Of a stretch of DNA of 37,517 bases, positions 7,443-14,475 are shown piece by piece. The first letter of the stretch is position 1. Every line of letters begins with the position of its first letter. The translations under genes and the position numbers were made by a program. The notes beneath the pieces are model-generated. The model did no database searches, was not told the origin of the DNA, and saw only the letters and a list, made by a program, of their open reading frames with translations. Source of the DNA: DASXYG01 sp036502625. GTDB lineage: Bacteria; Actinomycetota; Actinomycetes; Streptosporangiales; Streptosporangiaceae. The stretch covers positions 1 through 37,517 of the forward strand of contig DASXYG010000094.1 of NCBI GenBank assembly GCA_036502625.1. Reading direction: 5' to 3'.

Positions 7443-8570
7443 TCAGTAGTCGGCGTCGGTGTACTTGATGACGCCGCGCAGGTTCTTGCCGTCGCGCATG
7501 TCCTGGTAGCCCTGGTTGATGTCCTCGAGCTTGTACGTACGGGTGACCAGCTCGTCGAGCTTGAGGCGGCCCTGGCGGTACAGGTGCAGCAGGTTGGGGA
7601 TCTGCGTGCGCGGGCTGGCGCCGCCGAAGATCGCGCCCTGCACCTTCTTCTGCCACAGCGCCAGCATCGACAGCGACACTTTCGCGTCGACCTGCGTGTT
7701 CGCCGACATGGCGGTGACGATCACCTGGCCGGCCTTGCCGACGAGGCGCAGCGCCTCCTCGATCTGGTCGCCCTCGAGCTCGCCGACCGTCAGGATCGCG
7801 GTCTCGGCCTGGCGCCCCCAGGTCAGCTCGGAGACCGGCCCCGCGGCCTCCGCCATCGACGCGTACGCGTGCGTGGCGCCGAACTCGCGCGCCTTCGTAC
7901 GCTTGAACTCCACCGGGTCGACGGCGACGACGTACCGCGCGCCCGACGCGGCCGCGCCCTGCACGGCGTTGATGCCGACCCCGCCCACGCCGATCACGAT
8001 GACGGTGTCGCCGGGCCGGGTGGCGCCGATCTCCGCGGCCGATCCCCAGCCTGTGGACACGCCGCAGCCGAGCAGCGCGGCCACCTCCAGCGGCACGTCG
8101 TCCTCGATCTTCACCACCGACGACTGGTTGACGGTGACGTACGGGGCGAACGTGCCGAGCAGGCACATCGTCGACGCGGGCTTGCCGCGCGCGTGGATGC
8201 GGTACGTGCCGTCGGAGATCGCCTTGCCGCTGAGCAGGCCGGCGCCCTGGTCGCAGAGGTTCTGCTGGCCGCGTGCGCACGGCGGGCACTTCCCGCACGC
8301 CGGGATGAACGCCAGCACCACGTGGTCGCCCTCGGCGATGCCCGTGACGGCCGGACCCACCTTCGTGACGACGCCCGCGCCCTCGTGGCCGCCGACCACC
8401 GGGTAGATCGCCGGCGTGCTCGAACCGGTGACGAGGTGCTCGTCGGAGTGGCACAGCCCGGACGCGGCCAGCCGCACCTGTACCTCGTCGGCCACCGGAT
8501 CGCCGAGCTCGATCTCCTCGACCTGCCAGTCCTGGCCGGGTTCCCAGAGCATCGCGGCCTTCGTCTTCAT
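7443..8570 (-). CDS. Zinc-dependent, NDMA-type alcohol dehydrogenase
   Basis: This 375-residue medium-chain dehydrogenase has the catalytic zinc site GLCHSDEH near residue 38, with GGHEGAG after it. The structural-zinc cysteines are in CGKCPPCARGQQNLC near 92-106, and the cofactor motif is GVGGVG near 193. The overall pattern, including GCGVSTGWG and INQGYQDMRDGKNLRGVI at the end, matches the actinobacterial NDMA-dependent alcohol dehydrogenases (Rxyl_3153 family, Rv3086-like). That family is linked to mycofactocin and tightly bound NAD. It should oxidise an alcohol to an aldehyde or ketone. The ATG at 8570 has GGAGG six bases upstream. It is the first gene of the operon with the monooxygenase, and the divergent AraC-type gene probably controls both. 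Confidence 0.9.
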   Translation of the reverse strand: MKTKAAMLWEPGQDWQVEEIELGDPVADEVQVRLAASGLCHSDEHLVTGSSTPAIYPVVGGHEGAGVVTKVGPAVTGIAEGDHVVLAFIPACGKCPPCARGQQNLCDQGAGLLSGKAISDGTYRIHARGKPASTMCLLGTFAPYVTVNQSSVVKIEDDVPLEVAALLGCGVSTGWGSAAEIGATRPGDTVIVIGVGGVGINAVQGAAASGARYVVAVDPVEFKRTKAREFGATHAYASMAEAAGPVSELTWGRQAETAILTVGELEGDQIEEALRLVGKAGQVIVTAMSANTQVDAKVSLSMLALWQKKVQGAIFGGASPRTQIPNLLHLYRQGRLKLDELVTRTYKLEDINQGYQDMRDGKNLRGVIKYTDADY

Positions 8571-8589
8571 GCAGCCTCCACGTCGTACG

Positions 8590-8650
8590 GGTGTCCTTGG
8601 CCGGACGCTAGCCAGGTGCGGCACCCCACGCCAGGACCGTGACGGACACC
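8590..8650. promoter_or_regulatory. Divergent promoter region with repeats between alcohol dehydrogenase and AraC genes
   Basis: The 97-bp gap (8571-8667) holds an inverted pair, GGTGTCC (8590-8596) and GGACACC (8644-8650). Between them is a direct repeat GCCAGG at 8611 and 8630, 19 bp apart. AraC-type regulators commonly bind direct repeats of this spacing. On the minus strand TAGCGT is a possible -10 without a good -35, as expected for an activated promoter. Binding is inferred. Confidence 0.4.
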
Positions 8651-8667
8651 ACGCGACAATTGCGGAC

Positions 8668-9696
8668 ATGAGCGTGTCCGAGGGTGTGCCGCCGGACCCG
8701 GACCGGCCGTACGGCACCTGGGATTTCCCGCGCAGCGTCACCGGCGCGTTCGTCCTCGTACGGTTCGCCGCCGCGCGCGGCGTGGGGCTGCCGCGGATCC
8801 TGCGCGGCACCGGCATCGGCGCGCGCGACCTCGCCGACCCGGACACCCTCGTGGAGGCGCACCAGGAGCTCGCGCTGATCAGGAACCTGATCGCCGAGCT
8901 GGGCGACCCGCCCGGCCTGGGCGTGGAGACGGGCGCGCTGTACCACCTCACGGCGTACGGCATCTGGGGCTTCACGCTGATCAGCAGCGCCACGATGCGC
9001 GAGGCCCTGCGCGTGGGCGGCCGGTTCCGGGAGCTGACCTTCGCGTTCAGCGACGTACGGATGGCCTGCGACGGGCTGCGGCTGACGCTGCGGATCAGCG
9101 GCGGCACGGTGCCCGCCGACGTCCGCAGGTTCGCCACCGAACGCGACTGCGCGGCGCTGCTGGCCATGCACCGCGAGCTGTTCGGCGCGGACGAGGTGCC
9201 GCTGCACCAGGTGCGGTTCGCCGGCCCGCCGCCGACCTCCACGGAGCCGTACCGCACGTTCTTCCGCGCCCCGGTCGCCTTCGACGCCGACGTGACCGAG
9301 CTGGTCTACGACGCCGAGTTCCTCGACCGCCGCCTTCCCCAGGCCAACGAGCACACCGCCGCCATCTGCGCCGAGCAGTGCCGCCGCCTCCTGGACCAGC
9401 GCGTCCGCCGCCCCCACGGCGGCACCGCCCGCGCCGTACGCGAACGCCTCCTCAGCCGCGGCGGCGTCGACGACGGCATAGAGGCCACCGCCGCCGCCTT
9501 GCACACCACCTCACGAACCCTCCGCCGCCGCCTGGTCGCGGAGGGAACCAGCTACCGCACCCTCACGGAGGAAGTCCGCCGCACCCTGGCCGACGACCTC
9601 CTCAGCAAGGGCCAAACCCTCTCCGAGGTCTCCCACCGCCTCGGCTACTCCGAGCCCTCAAGCTTCGCCCGCGCCTACCGCAGGTGGACGGGCTGA
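8668..9696 (+). CDS. AraC-family transcriptional regulator
   Basis: This 342-residue regulator has an N-terminal domain of about 200 residues (RGVGLPRILRGTGI..YGIWGFTLISSATMREAL) of the arabinose-binding-like type found in OruR/ArgR-like AraC proteins. The C-terminal double helix-turn-helix ends with SEVSHRLGYSEPSSFARAYR, the characteristic AraC second-helix signature. The ATG at 8668 is chosen because the frame further upstream enters the divergent alcohol dehydrogenase gene. Its head-to-head position with the dehydrogenase-monooxygenase operon suggests that it activates it in response to the alcohol or ketone substrate. The ligand is unknown. Confidence 0.88.
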   Translation: MSVSEGVPPDPDRPYGTWDFPRSVTGAFVLVRFAAARGVGLPRILRGTGIGARDLADPDTLVEAHQELALIRNLIAELGDPPGLGVETGALYHLTAYGIWGFTLISSATMREALRVGGRFRELTFAFSDVRMACDGLRLTLRISGGTVPADVRRFATERDCAALLAMHRELFGADEVPLHQVRFAGPPPTSTEPYRTFFRAPVAFDADVTELVYDAEFLDRRLPQANEHTAAICAEQCRRLLDQRVRRPHGGTARAVRERLLSRGGVDDGIEATAAALHTTSRTLRRRLVAEGTSYRTLTEEVRRTLADDLLSKGQTLSEVSHRLGYSEPSSFARAYRRWTG

Positions 9697-10058
9697 CCCG
9701 TACGGCATGGCCGGGACTGGGCAACCCCTCCCGAACAGGTTGACCGTACGCGCCCGGCCCATCACGATGTCCCCGGACCAGAGCCAGACCACGTCAGAAA
9801 AGCGGCGATCGAATCTGCGGGCGGGCTCGGCCAGGTGAACGGCGGGCGGGTCGAGATCAGCCGGATCCACCTGCCCGAGCTTCACCGCCGACAACACGCA
9901 CTGGCTCCGCCGCTACCGGCGTCGACCGCCCTGCCGTCGATGCGGTCCCCGGCGAACGCGACGCGCCGTCGTCCGGCGACCGGGGTTCTGGCCGCGGGTC
10001 TCGTCACGGCCGAGCCGGTTGGACGGATCGCGAGGCGCGGCGCGGCTACGCGGCTCTC
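9697..10058. other. Gene-poor 360-bp stretch
   Basis: No convincing full gene is visible here. A leftward frame 9658-9897 (79 codons, containing FDRRFSDVVWLWSGDIVMG) overlaps the AraC 3' end and could be a gene remnant. The frame of the next rightward gene stays open leftwards across much of this region, so that gene's start may lie here. Confidence 0.5.
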
Positions 10059-10373
10059 GTGACGGCCGCGTTCGTGACGGCCGCCGATCACCGGTTCGGG
10101 CGGGGGTCCGCCGGTGACGAGGTCATCCGGTTCGTCGCCGACGCGCGGGCGCGGTACGGCGACGTGGGGGGCGAGGTCAATCCGGAGGCCGCCGAGCGGC
10201 TCGTCCGCGCCGTGTACGAGGAGGTCGACATCGATGACATCGACGCCGAGACCATGGGGCGGGCTCAGCTCGTGATGCTGACGGCCCTCGTCGCGGACGA
10301 GCGGTACGACGGGGAGTCGCTCGACGCGTTCCTCGCCAAGGCGCGGTCCCTCGCGGACGAGTGGACGGGGTGA
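10059..10373 (+). CDS. Small acidic protein of unknown function
   Basis: This 104-residue protein is rich in Ala, Asp and Glu, with helical segments AGDEVIRFVADARARYGDVG and AERLVRAVYEEVDIDDIDAE. I do not recognise the family. The GTG start at 10059 is the given choice, and GTG at 10074 is an alternative. Upstream in the same frame, DREARRGYAALVTAAFVTAA also looks like coding helix, so the true start may be further left with no obvious start codon. Its stop lies 7 bp before the stop of the convergent IclR gene. There are no membrane segments and no cysteines. Confidence 0.5.
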   Translation: MTAAFVTAADHRFGRGSAGDEVIRFVADARARYGDVGGEVNPEAAERLVRAVYEEVDIDDIDAETMGRAQLVMLTALVADERYDGESLDAFLAKARSLADEWTG

Positions 10374-10380
10374 CGCGCGG

Positions 10381-11217
10381 CTACAGCGACGCCGTAATTG
10401 ACCGCGCGTGGCCGTGCAGCAGGGTCGCAAGCTCTGGGGCGCGGGTTCGGGGGCAGCGGGCTGATGGCATGGCTATGGCCAGGGAGGCGATGGTATGGCC
10501 GTCGGGGTCGGATACCGGGACGGCTACGGCTGAGATGCCGCGTTCGCTTTCGCCGGAGTTGGTGCCGTAGCCGGCTCGGCGGACCGTGCGGAGGCGGCGG
10601 CGCAGCGCGGGGAGCTCGGTGATGGCGTCGCCGGGGGCGGTGGGGAGGCCGCGGGGGTAGAGGGCGGTGACCTCCTCGGACGGGAGGGCGGCCAGGAGGA
10701 CCAGGCCGCCTGCCGTGCAGTGCGCGGGGAGGACGACGCCCACGCGGGTGCCGACGCGCAGCGCCTTGGTGCCTTCCATGCCTTCGACGAAGCGGACGCC
10801 GTTGCCTTCGAGGACCAGGAGGTGGACGGTCTCGTCGACCGCGGCGTTGATCTCCTGGAGGTGCGGACGGGCCAGGAGGCGCAGGTCGGGGGCTGCGGCG
10901 GCGAGGCCGACCGCGGCGAAGACCGGGCCTGGGCGGTAGACGCGGTGGGAGTCCTGGATGAGGAAGCCGCGGTAGCGCAGGCCGGTCAGCAGGCGGTGCG
11001 CGGTCGAGCGGGCCACGCCCAGGTGGTCGGCCGCCTCCGCCACCCGTACGGCCCGCCGCTCCCGCACCAGCAGGAGCAGCCGCAGGGCGTTGTCGACGGA
11101 CTCGATGAGATACGGCCGCCGGTCGCCCCGCGCACCGGCCGGTCCGGACGAGCCCGCGGCGCCTGAGGCGTCCGGCGCTGGGGACGTCGCCTTCGGCGGT
11201 CCGGGATCGTTCTGCAC
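10381..11217 (-). CDS. IclR-family transcriptional regulator
   Basis: This is a protein of about 278 residues. The winged helix-turn-helix is visible in AEAADHLGVARSTAHRLLTG after SVDNALRLLLLVRE. The effector domain follows, with ETVHLLVLEGNGVRFVEGME and the C-terminal GISAVAVPVSDPDG typical of IclR. The start is uncertain. GTG at 11217 leaves room for a promoter before the divergent transporter. A TTG at 11292 would extend a disordered Pro-rich head almost to the transporter start. It is divergent from an aromatic-acid-type MFS transporter, a common arrangement in which IclR proteins control uptake or breakdown of aromatic acids. Repression or activation by the imported compound is an inference. 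Confidence 0.85.
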   Translation of the reverse strand: MQNDPGPPKATSPAPDASGAAGSSGPAGARGDRRPYLIESVDNALRLLLLVRERRAVRVAEAADHLGVARSTAHRLLTGLRYRGFLIQDSHRVYRPGPVFAAVGLAAAAPDLRLLARPHLQEINAAVDETVHLLVLEGNGVRFVEGMEGTKALRVGTRVGVVLPAHCTAGGLVLLAALPSEEVTALYPRGLPTAPGDAITELPALRRRLRTVRRAGYGTNSGESERGISAVAVPVSDPDGHTIASLAIAMPSARCPRTRAPELATLLHGHARSITASL

Positions 11218-11221
11218 GGAA

Positions 11222-11243
11222 GAATCGTACGCGGGGCGGATTC
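11222..11243. promoter_or_regulatory. Possible IclR operator
   Basis: GAATC (11222-11226) and GATTC (11239-11243) form a short inverted repeat with 12 bp between, located in the divergent gap between the IclR and MFS genes. The arms are short, so this is only a candidate. The MFS gene has a ribosome-binding-like GGTGAGG just before its ATG. Confidence 0.25.
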
Positions 11244-11315
11244 CGGGGGGAGGAAGGGGATGGTTAGCGTGGCGGCGTTCCCGGTCCCCCAATCCCCCTG
11301 AACAGGTGAGGCCGT

Positions 11316-12677
11316 ATGGCGGATCGTGCTGTGGAGCGCATCGACGTACGTGAGGAACTGGCCGGCGCGCGAGTGCGGCCGTTCCATTGGGTGCTCGTCG
11401 CGCTCGTCGCGGCGGCGACGATCTTCGACGGGTTCGACACGTTCATCCCGAGCTACATGATCCACTTCGTGGTGAAGCCGTGGGGGCTGTCGGAGGCGCA
11501 GACCGGGCTGCTGGTCTCGTCCGGGCTGATCGGCTTCGGCATCGGCTCGCTGGTGCACGGGGTGGTCGCGGACCGCATCGGACGGCGCCCCACGCTGCTC
11601 GCCGGGCTGTTCGTCGCGGGCGTGTTCAGCCTGCTCACCGCGGTGTTCGCCCGATCGTTCGGCCCGTTCGTGCTGCTCCGCGTGGCCACCGGGCTCGGCC
11701 TCGGCGTGCTGCTGCCGCTGGGCACGGCGTACATCAACGAGTACCTCCCGCGCCGCGTGCACAACCGGATGGCCGTTCTCGGCGGCTGCGGATTCGGCGT
11801 CGGCGGGCTGCTCGCCGCGGTCGCGGGCGTGGCGTTCACGCCGGCGCTCGGCTGGGAGGTGCTGTTCTACATCGGCGCGGGCTCCGCCGTGCTCGGTCTC
11901 CTCTACCTGGCCGTGTTCCCCGAGTCGGTGGAGTACCTGGTGGCCCGCGGCCGTACGGGCACCGCCGCGGCGCTGCTCGCCCGGCTGCGTCCGGACCGCG
12001 CCGAGGCGTACCGCGCGGCCGTGCTCACCGTGCCGCCGCACGAGGGGCTGCGCGACTGGCGGCTGACGATCAGCCCGGCGTACCGGCCGCGCACGCTGGC
12101 CCTGTGGTCGACCGCGTTCCTGCTGCTGTTCTGCGTGTACGGGCTGTCCACGTGGACGCCGGAGCTGATGATCGCCCGCGGGCACGGGTTCGCGGCCGGC
12201 TACGCGTACGGCGGCATCCTCCAGCTCATGTCGGTGGCCGGTGCGATCATCGGCGGCGTCGTCGCGGACCGCTGGCTCGGCGGGCGCCGCACGATCATGC
12301 TGTGGTGCGCCATCGGCGCCCTGGGCGCGCTGCTGGTCGCGGTCGTCGGCACCTCCGCCACCGACATCCTCGGCATCGCCATGGCCGGCCTGTTCATCCT
12401 CGGCGGCCAGTTCGTGGTCAACAACATCTGCGCGCGGACGTACCCGGTGCACGCGCGCGGCACGGGCGAGGGCCTGATGCTCGGCTTCGGCCGCCTCGGC
12501 GGCATCCTCGGCCCGTACATCGGCGGCGCGCTGCTCGGCGTGTTCAGCGGTACGTCGGTGCTGTTCTACGCGGTCACCGTGGCGTCCGCGGCGGCCGTGG
12601 CCACGGCGTCGTTCACCGTGGCCCGCCGCGGGCGTACGGGCGCGGGCTCCCCGGCCGGGGAGGTGCGCACGGCGTGA
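11316..12677 (+). CDS. MFS transporter, aromatic acid:proton symporter type
   Basis: This 453-residue membrane protein has 12 predicted hydrophobic segments. The first segment contains FDGFDTFIPSY, the DGxD motif of the aromatic acid/H+ symporter family (PcaK, BenK and relatives). The MFS loop 2-3 signature is VADRIGRRPTLLAG, and its second-half counterpart is VADRWLGGRRTIML. It probably imports an aromatic carboxylate. The pcaD/pcaC genes lie 13 kb away on the same strand, which fits beta-ketoadipate metabolism, but the substrate is not proved. The start ATG at 11316 has GGTGAGG four bases upstream. It ends 9 bp before the convergent surface protein stop. Confidence 0.87.
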   Translation: MADRAVERIDVREELAGARVRPFHWVLVALVAAATIFDGFDTFIPSYMIHFVVKPWGLSEAQTGLLVSSGLIGFGIGSLVHGVVADRIGRRPTLLAGLFVAGVFSLLTAVFARSFGPFVLLRVATGLGLGVLLPLGTAYINEYLPRRVHNRMAVLGGCGFGVGGLLAAVAGVAFTPALGWEVLFYIGAGSAVLGLLYLAVFPESVEYLVARGRTGTAAALLARLRPDRAEAYRAAVLTVPPHEGLRDWRLTISPAYRPRTLALWSTAFLLLFCVYGLSTWTPELMIARGHGFAAGYAYGGILQLMSVAGAIIGGVVADRWLGGRRTIMLWCAIGALGALLVAVVGTSATDILGIAMAGLFILGGQFVVNNICARTYPVHARGTGEGLMLGFGRLGGILGPYIGGALLGVFSGTSVLFYAVTVASAAAVATASFTVARRGRTGAGSPAGEVRTA

Positions 12678-12686
12678 ACGGGAGCG

Positions 12687-14393
12687 TCAGCCCCGGCGTG
12701 CGCGGTGGCGCGCCACGGTGACGGCGGCGATCCCGGCGGCGATCAGCGCCGCGGCGCCCAGGGCGAGCAGGCCGGCCGGGGTCCCGGTGAAGGGCAGGCC
12801 CGTGCCGTGCCCGGCGTACGGCCCCGGTCCGCCCGGTCCCCCGGGGCCGCCCGGCACGGTCGGGTACGGGCTCGGGCCGCCGGAGCCGCCGTGCGTCGGG
12901 GTCGCCGTGGGCGTCCGCGTGGGCGTCGCGGTGGGCGTCCCGGTCGGCGTCTCCGTGGGCGTATCGGTGGGCGTGGGCGTCGGGGTCTCGTCCTCGACGG
13001 TGGTGGTCACGCAGGAGACGTCGTTGCGCACGGTGCGCTGACGGGAGCCGGTCCCGGCGATCGCGCAGTTGACGAGATGGCTGTTGTTCGCGGCGGTGGG
13101 GCTGATGTGCACCTTGAAGGTGAGCACCACGGACTGGTGGGGCTTTAGCGTGCCGAGGTCGCAGTGCACGGCCGTGCCGTCGTCGGTGCACTGGGACGGC
13201 AGGTCGGTGATCTCGGCGATGGAGTGGTCCGGGTCGTCGATCACGACGTTCTCGGCGTCGGCGTCGCCGTCGTTGGTCACGACGATCGTGTACGTGGCGT
13301 CGCCGTCCGGATGGACCACCGCCGGGCCGGTCTTCCGTACGTGCACGTCCGGCAGGGCGGTGGGCGTCGGGGTGGGCGTCTCGGGGCCGACGGTCGTCTC
13401 GGTGCAGGACTGGTTGTTCTCGGTGGTCGACTCGCGGCTGCCGGTGTAGACGGTGGCGCAGTTGGTGATCACGGTGCCCTCGTCCACGTCCGGGTTGACC
13501 TTCACGGTGAACGTGAACTCCCGCGTCTCGCCCGGCTTGAGCGTGCCGAGGCCGCAGCTCAGGGTGAGGCCGCCGCCGGGGCACTCGGACGGGCGGTCGG
13601 TGATCGTGGTGAGGTTCCCGTTGGTCGGGTCCTGCACGGTGACGTCCACGGCGTCGGACGGGCCGTGGTTGGTGACCTTGATCGTGTACGTGATCGAGCC
13701 GTCCGGGTTCACCGTCGCCGGGGCGGTCTTGGTGATCTCCACGTCGCTCAGCGTCTGGGTCTGGCTGATGAGCTGGGTGTTCGCGGACCCGGCGTCGGAG
13801 CTGGCGACCGAGGCGCGGTTGGTGATGTTGGTGCCGTCGGAGACGCCCGAGTCGACGGTCACCGGGATCGTGTAGCTGACCGAGCCGCCCGCGGGGATGG
13901 TCGTGCCGGAGCCGCCGCAGGTCACGGTGGTGCCGGAGGCGGAGCAGTCGCCGGACGGGGCGCCGGGGGTGGTGTTCGCGTCCAGGTCGTCGGTCACCGT
14001 GACGTCGTGGGCGGCCTGGTCGCCGCTGTTCGTGACGGTCACCGTGTACGTGGACACCGCGCCGATGATCATCGGGTTGGGGTTCACGGTCTTGGTGATC
14101 TGGAGGTTCGCCGCGCGCTTCTTCCGCTGCGCGGCGCGGGCGTGCGCGGGCGCGGAGGGCGTACGCGACGGGGCGGCCGCGTGCTTCGCGGACGGGGCGG
14201 CCGACGGGGTCGCCGAATGCGACGGCGTGGCGGAATGCGACGGCGACGCGCTGGGCGCCGCGTGCAGGTGGCCGAGCACGTCGACGGGCTCCGACCCGCC
14301 GTGCCCGGCACCGGCCAGGCCACCGGCGCCCGTCAGCAGCAGACCGACCATCGTGCGGCCGATCTTGTGCCGGACGCCACCCCCACGGAACAT
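12687..14393 (-). CDS. LPFTG-anchored surface protein with three DUF11 repeats
   Basis: This 568-residue secreted protein has a signal peptide in residues 1-32 (MFRGGGVRHKIGRTMVGLLL and a Gly/Ala core). A Ser/Pro/Ala-rich spacer with HSATPSHSATPS repeats follows. Three DUF11-type beta-sandwich domains come next, at about 93-210, 216-335 and 348-460; each begins with an (I/V)xKT motif and contains YTI(K/V)VTN. A Thr-Pro linker follows (TPTDTPTETPTGTPT). The sorting signal LPFTG is at 533-537, followed by a hydrophobic helix and an RHRARRG tail. It should be covalently attached to the cell wall by a sortase, but none is encoded in the window. The ATG at 14393 is chosen because it opens the signal peptide and has a GGCGGGGG upstream. 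Confidence 0.88.
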   Translation of the reverse strand: MFRGGGVRHKIGRTMVGLLLTGAGGLAGAGHGGSEPVDVLGHLHAAPSASPSHSATPSHSATPSAAPSAKHAAAPSRTPSAPAHARAAQRKKRAANLQITKTVNPNPMIIGAVSTYTVTVTNSGDQAAHDVTVTDDLDANTTPGAPSGDCSASGTTVTCGGSGTTIPAGGSVSYTIPVTVDSGVSDGTNITNRASVASSDAGSANTQLISQTQTLSDVEITKTAPATVNPDGSITYTIKVTNHGPSDAVDVTVQDPTNGNLTTITDRPSECPGGGLTLSCGLGTLKPGETREFTFTVKVNPDVDEGTVITNCATVYTGSRESTTENNQSCTETTVGPETPTPTPTALPDVHVRKTGPAVVHPDGDATYTIVVTNDGDADAENVVIDDPDHSIAEITDLPSQCTDDGTAVHCDLGTLKPHQSVVLTFKVHISPTAANNSHLVNCAIAGTGSRQRTVRNDVSCVTTTVEDETPTPTPTDTPTETPTGTPTATPTRTPTATPTHGGSGGPSPYPTVPGGPGGPGGPGPYAGHGTGLPFTGTPAGLLALGAAALIAAGIAAVTVARHRARRG

Positions 14394-14403
14394 GTGCCCC
14401 CGC

Positions 14404-14462
14404 CGTTCACGTCGACATGATGATCGAGAAATGATCACACACTGTCGATGTTTAGTCACGCA
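14404..14462 (-). promoter_or_regulatory. AT-rich promoter region of the surface protein
   Basis: The 82-bp gap upstream of the LPFTG gene is clearly more AT-rich than its surroundings. It contains TGATCAT and ATCATCA arms (one mismatch) on the minus strand, plus a TGACTA element that could act as -35. It probably contains the surface protein promoter. The exact boxes are uncertain. Confidence 0.3.
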
Positions 14463-14475
14463 CAGAAGCGGAGAG

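Noticed and set aside
5601..8642. A 1013-codon rightward frame
   Set aside because: It is the antisense of the monooxygenase and alcohol dehydrogenase genes, with strongly biased Val/Arg/Asp/His composition and no recognisable domain.
9658..9897. 79-codon leftward gene
   Set aside because: It overlaps the 3' end of the AraC gene, shows no family I recognise and no ribosome-binding site, so it is kept only as a possible remnant.
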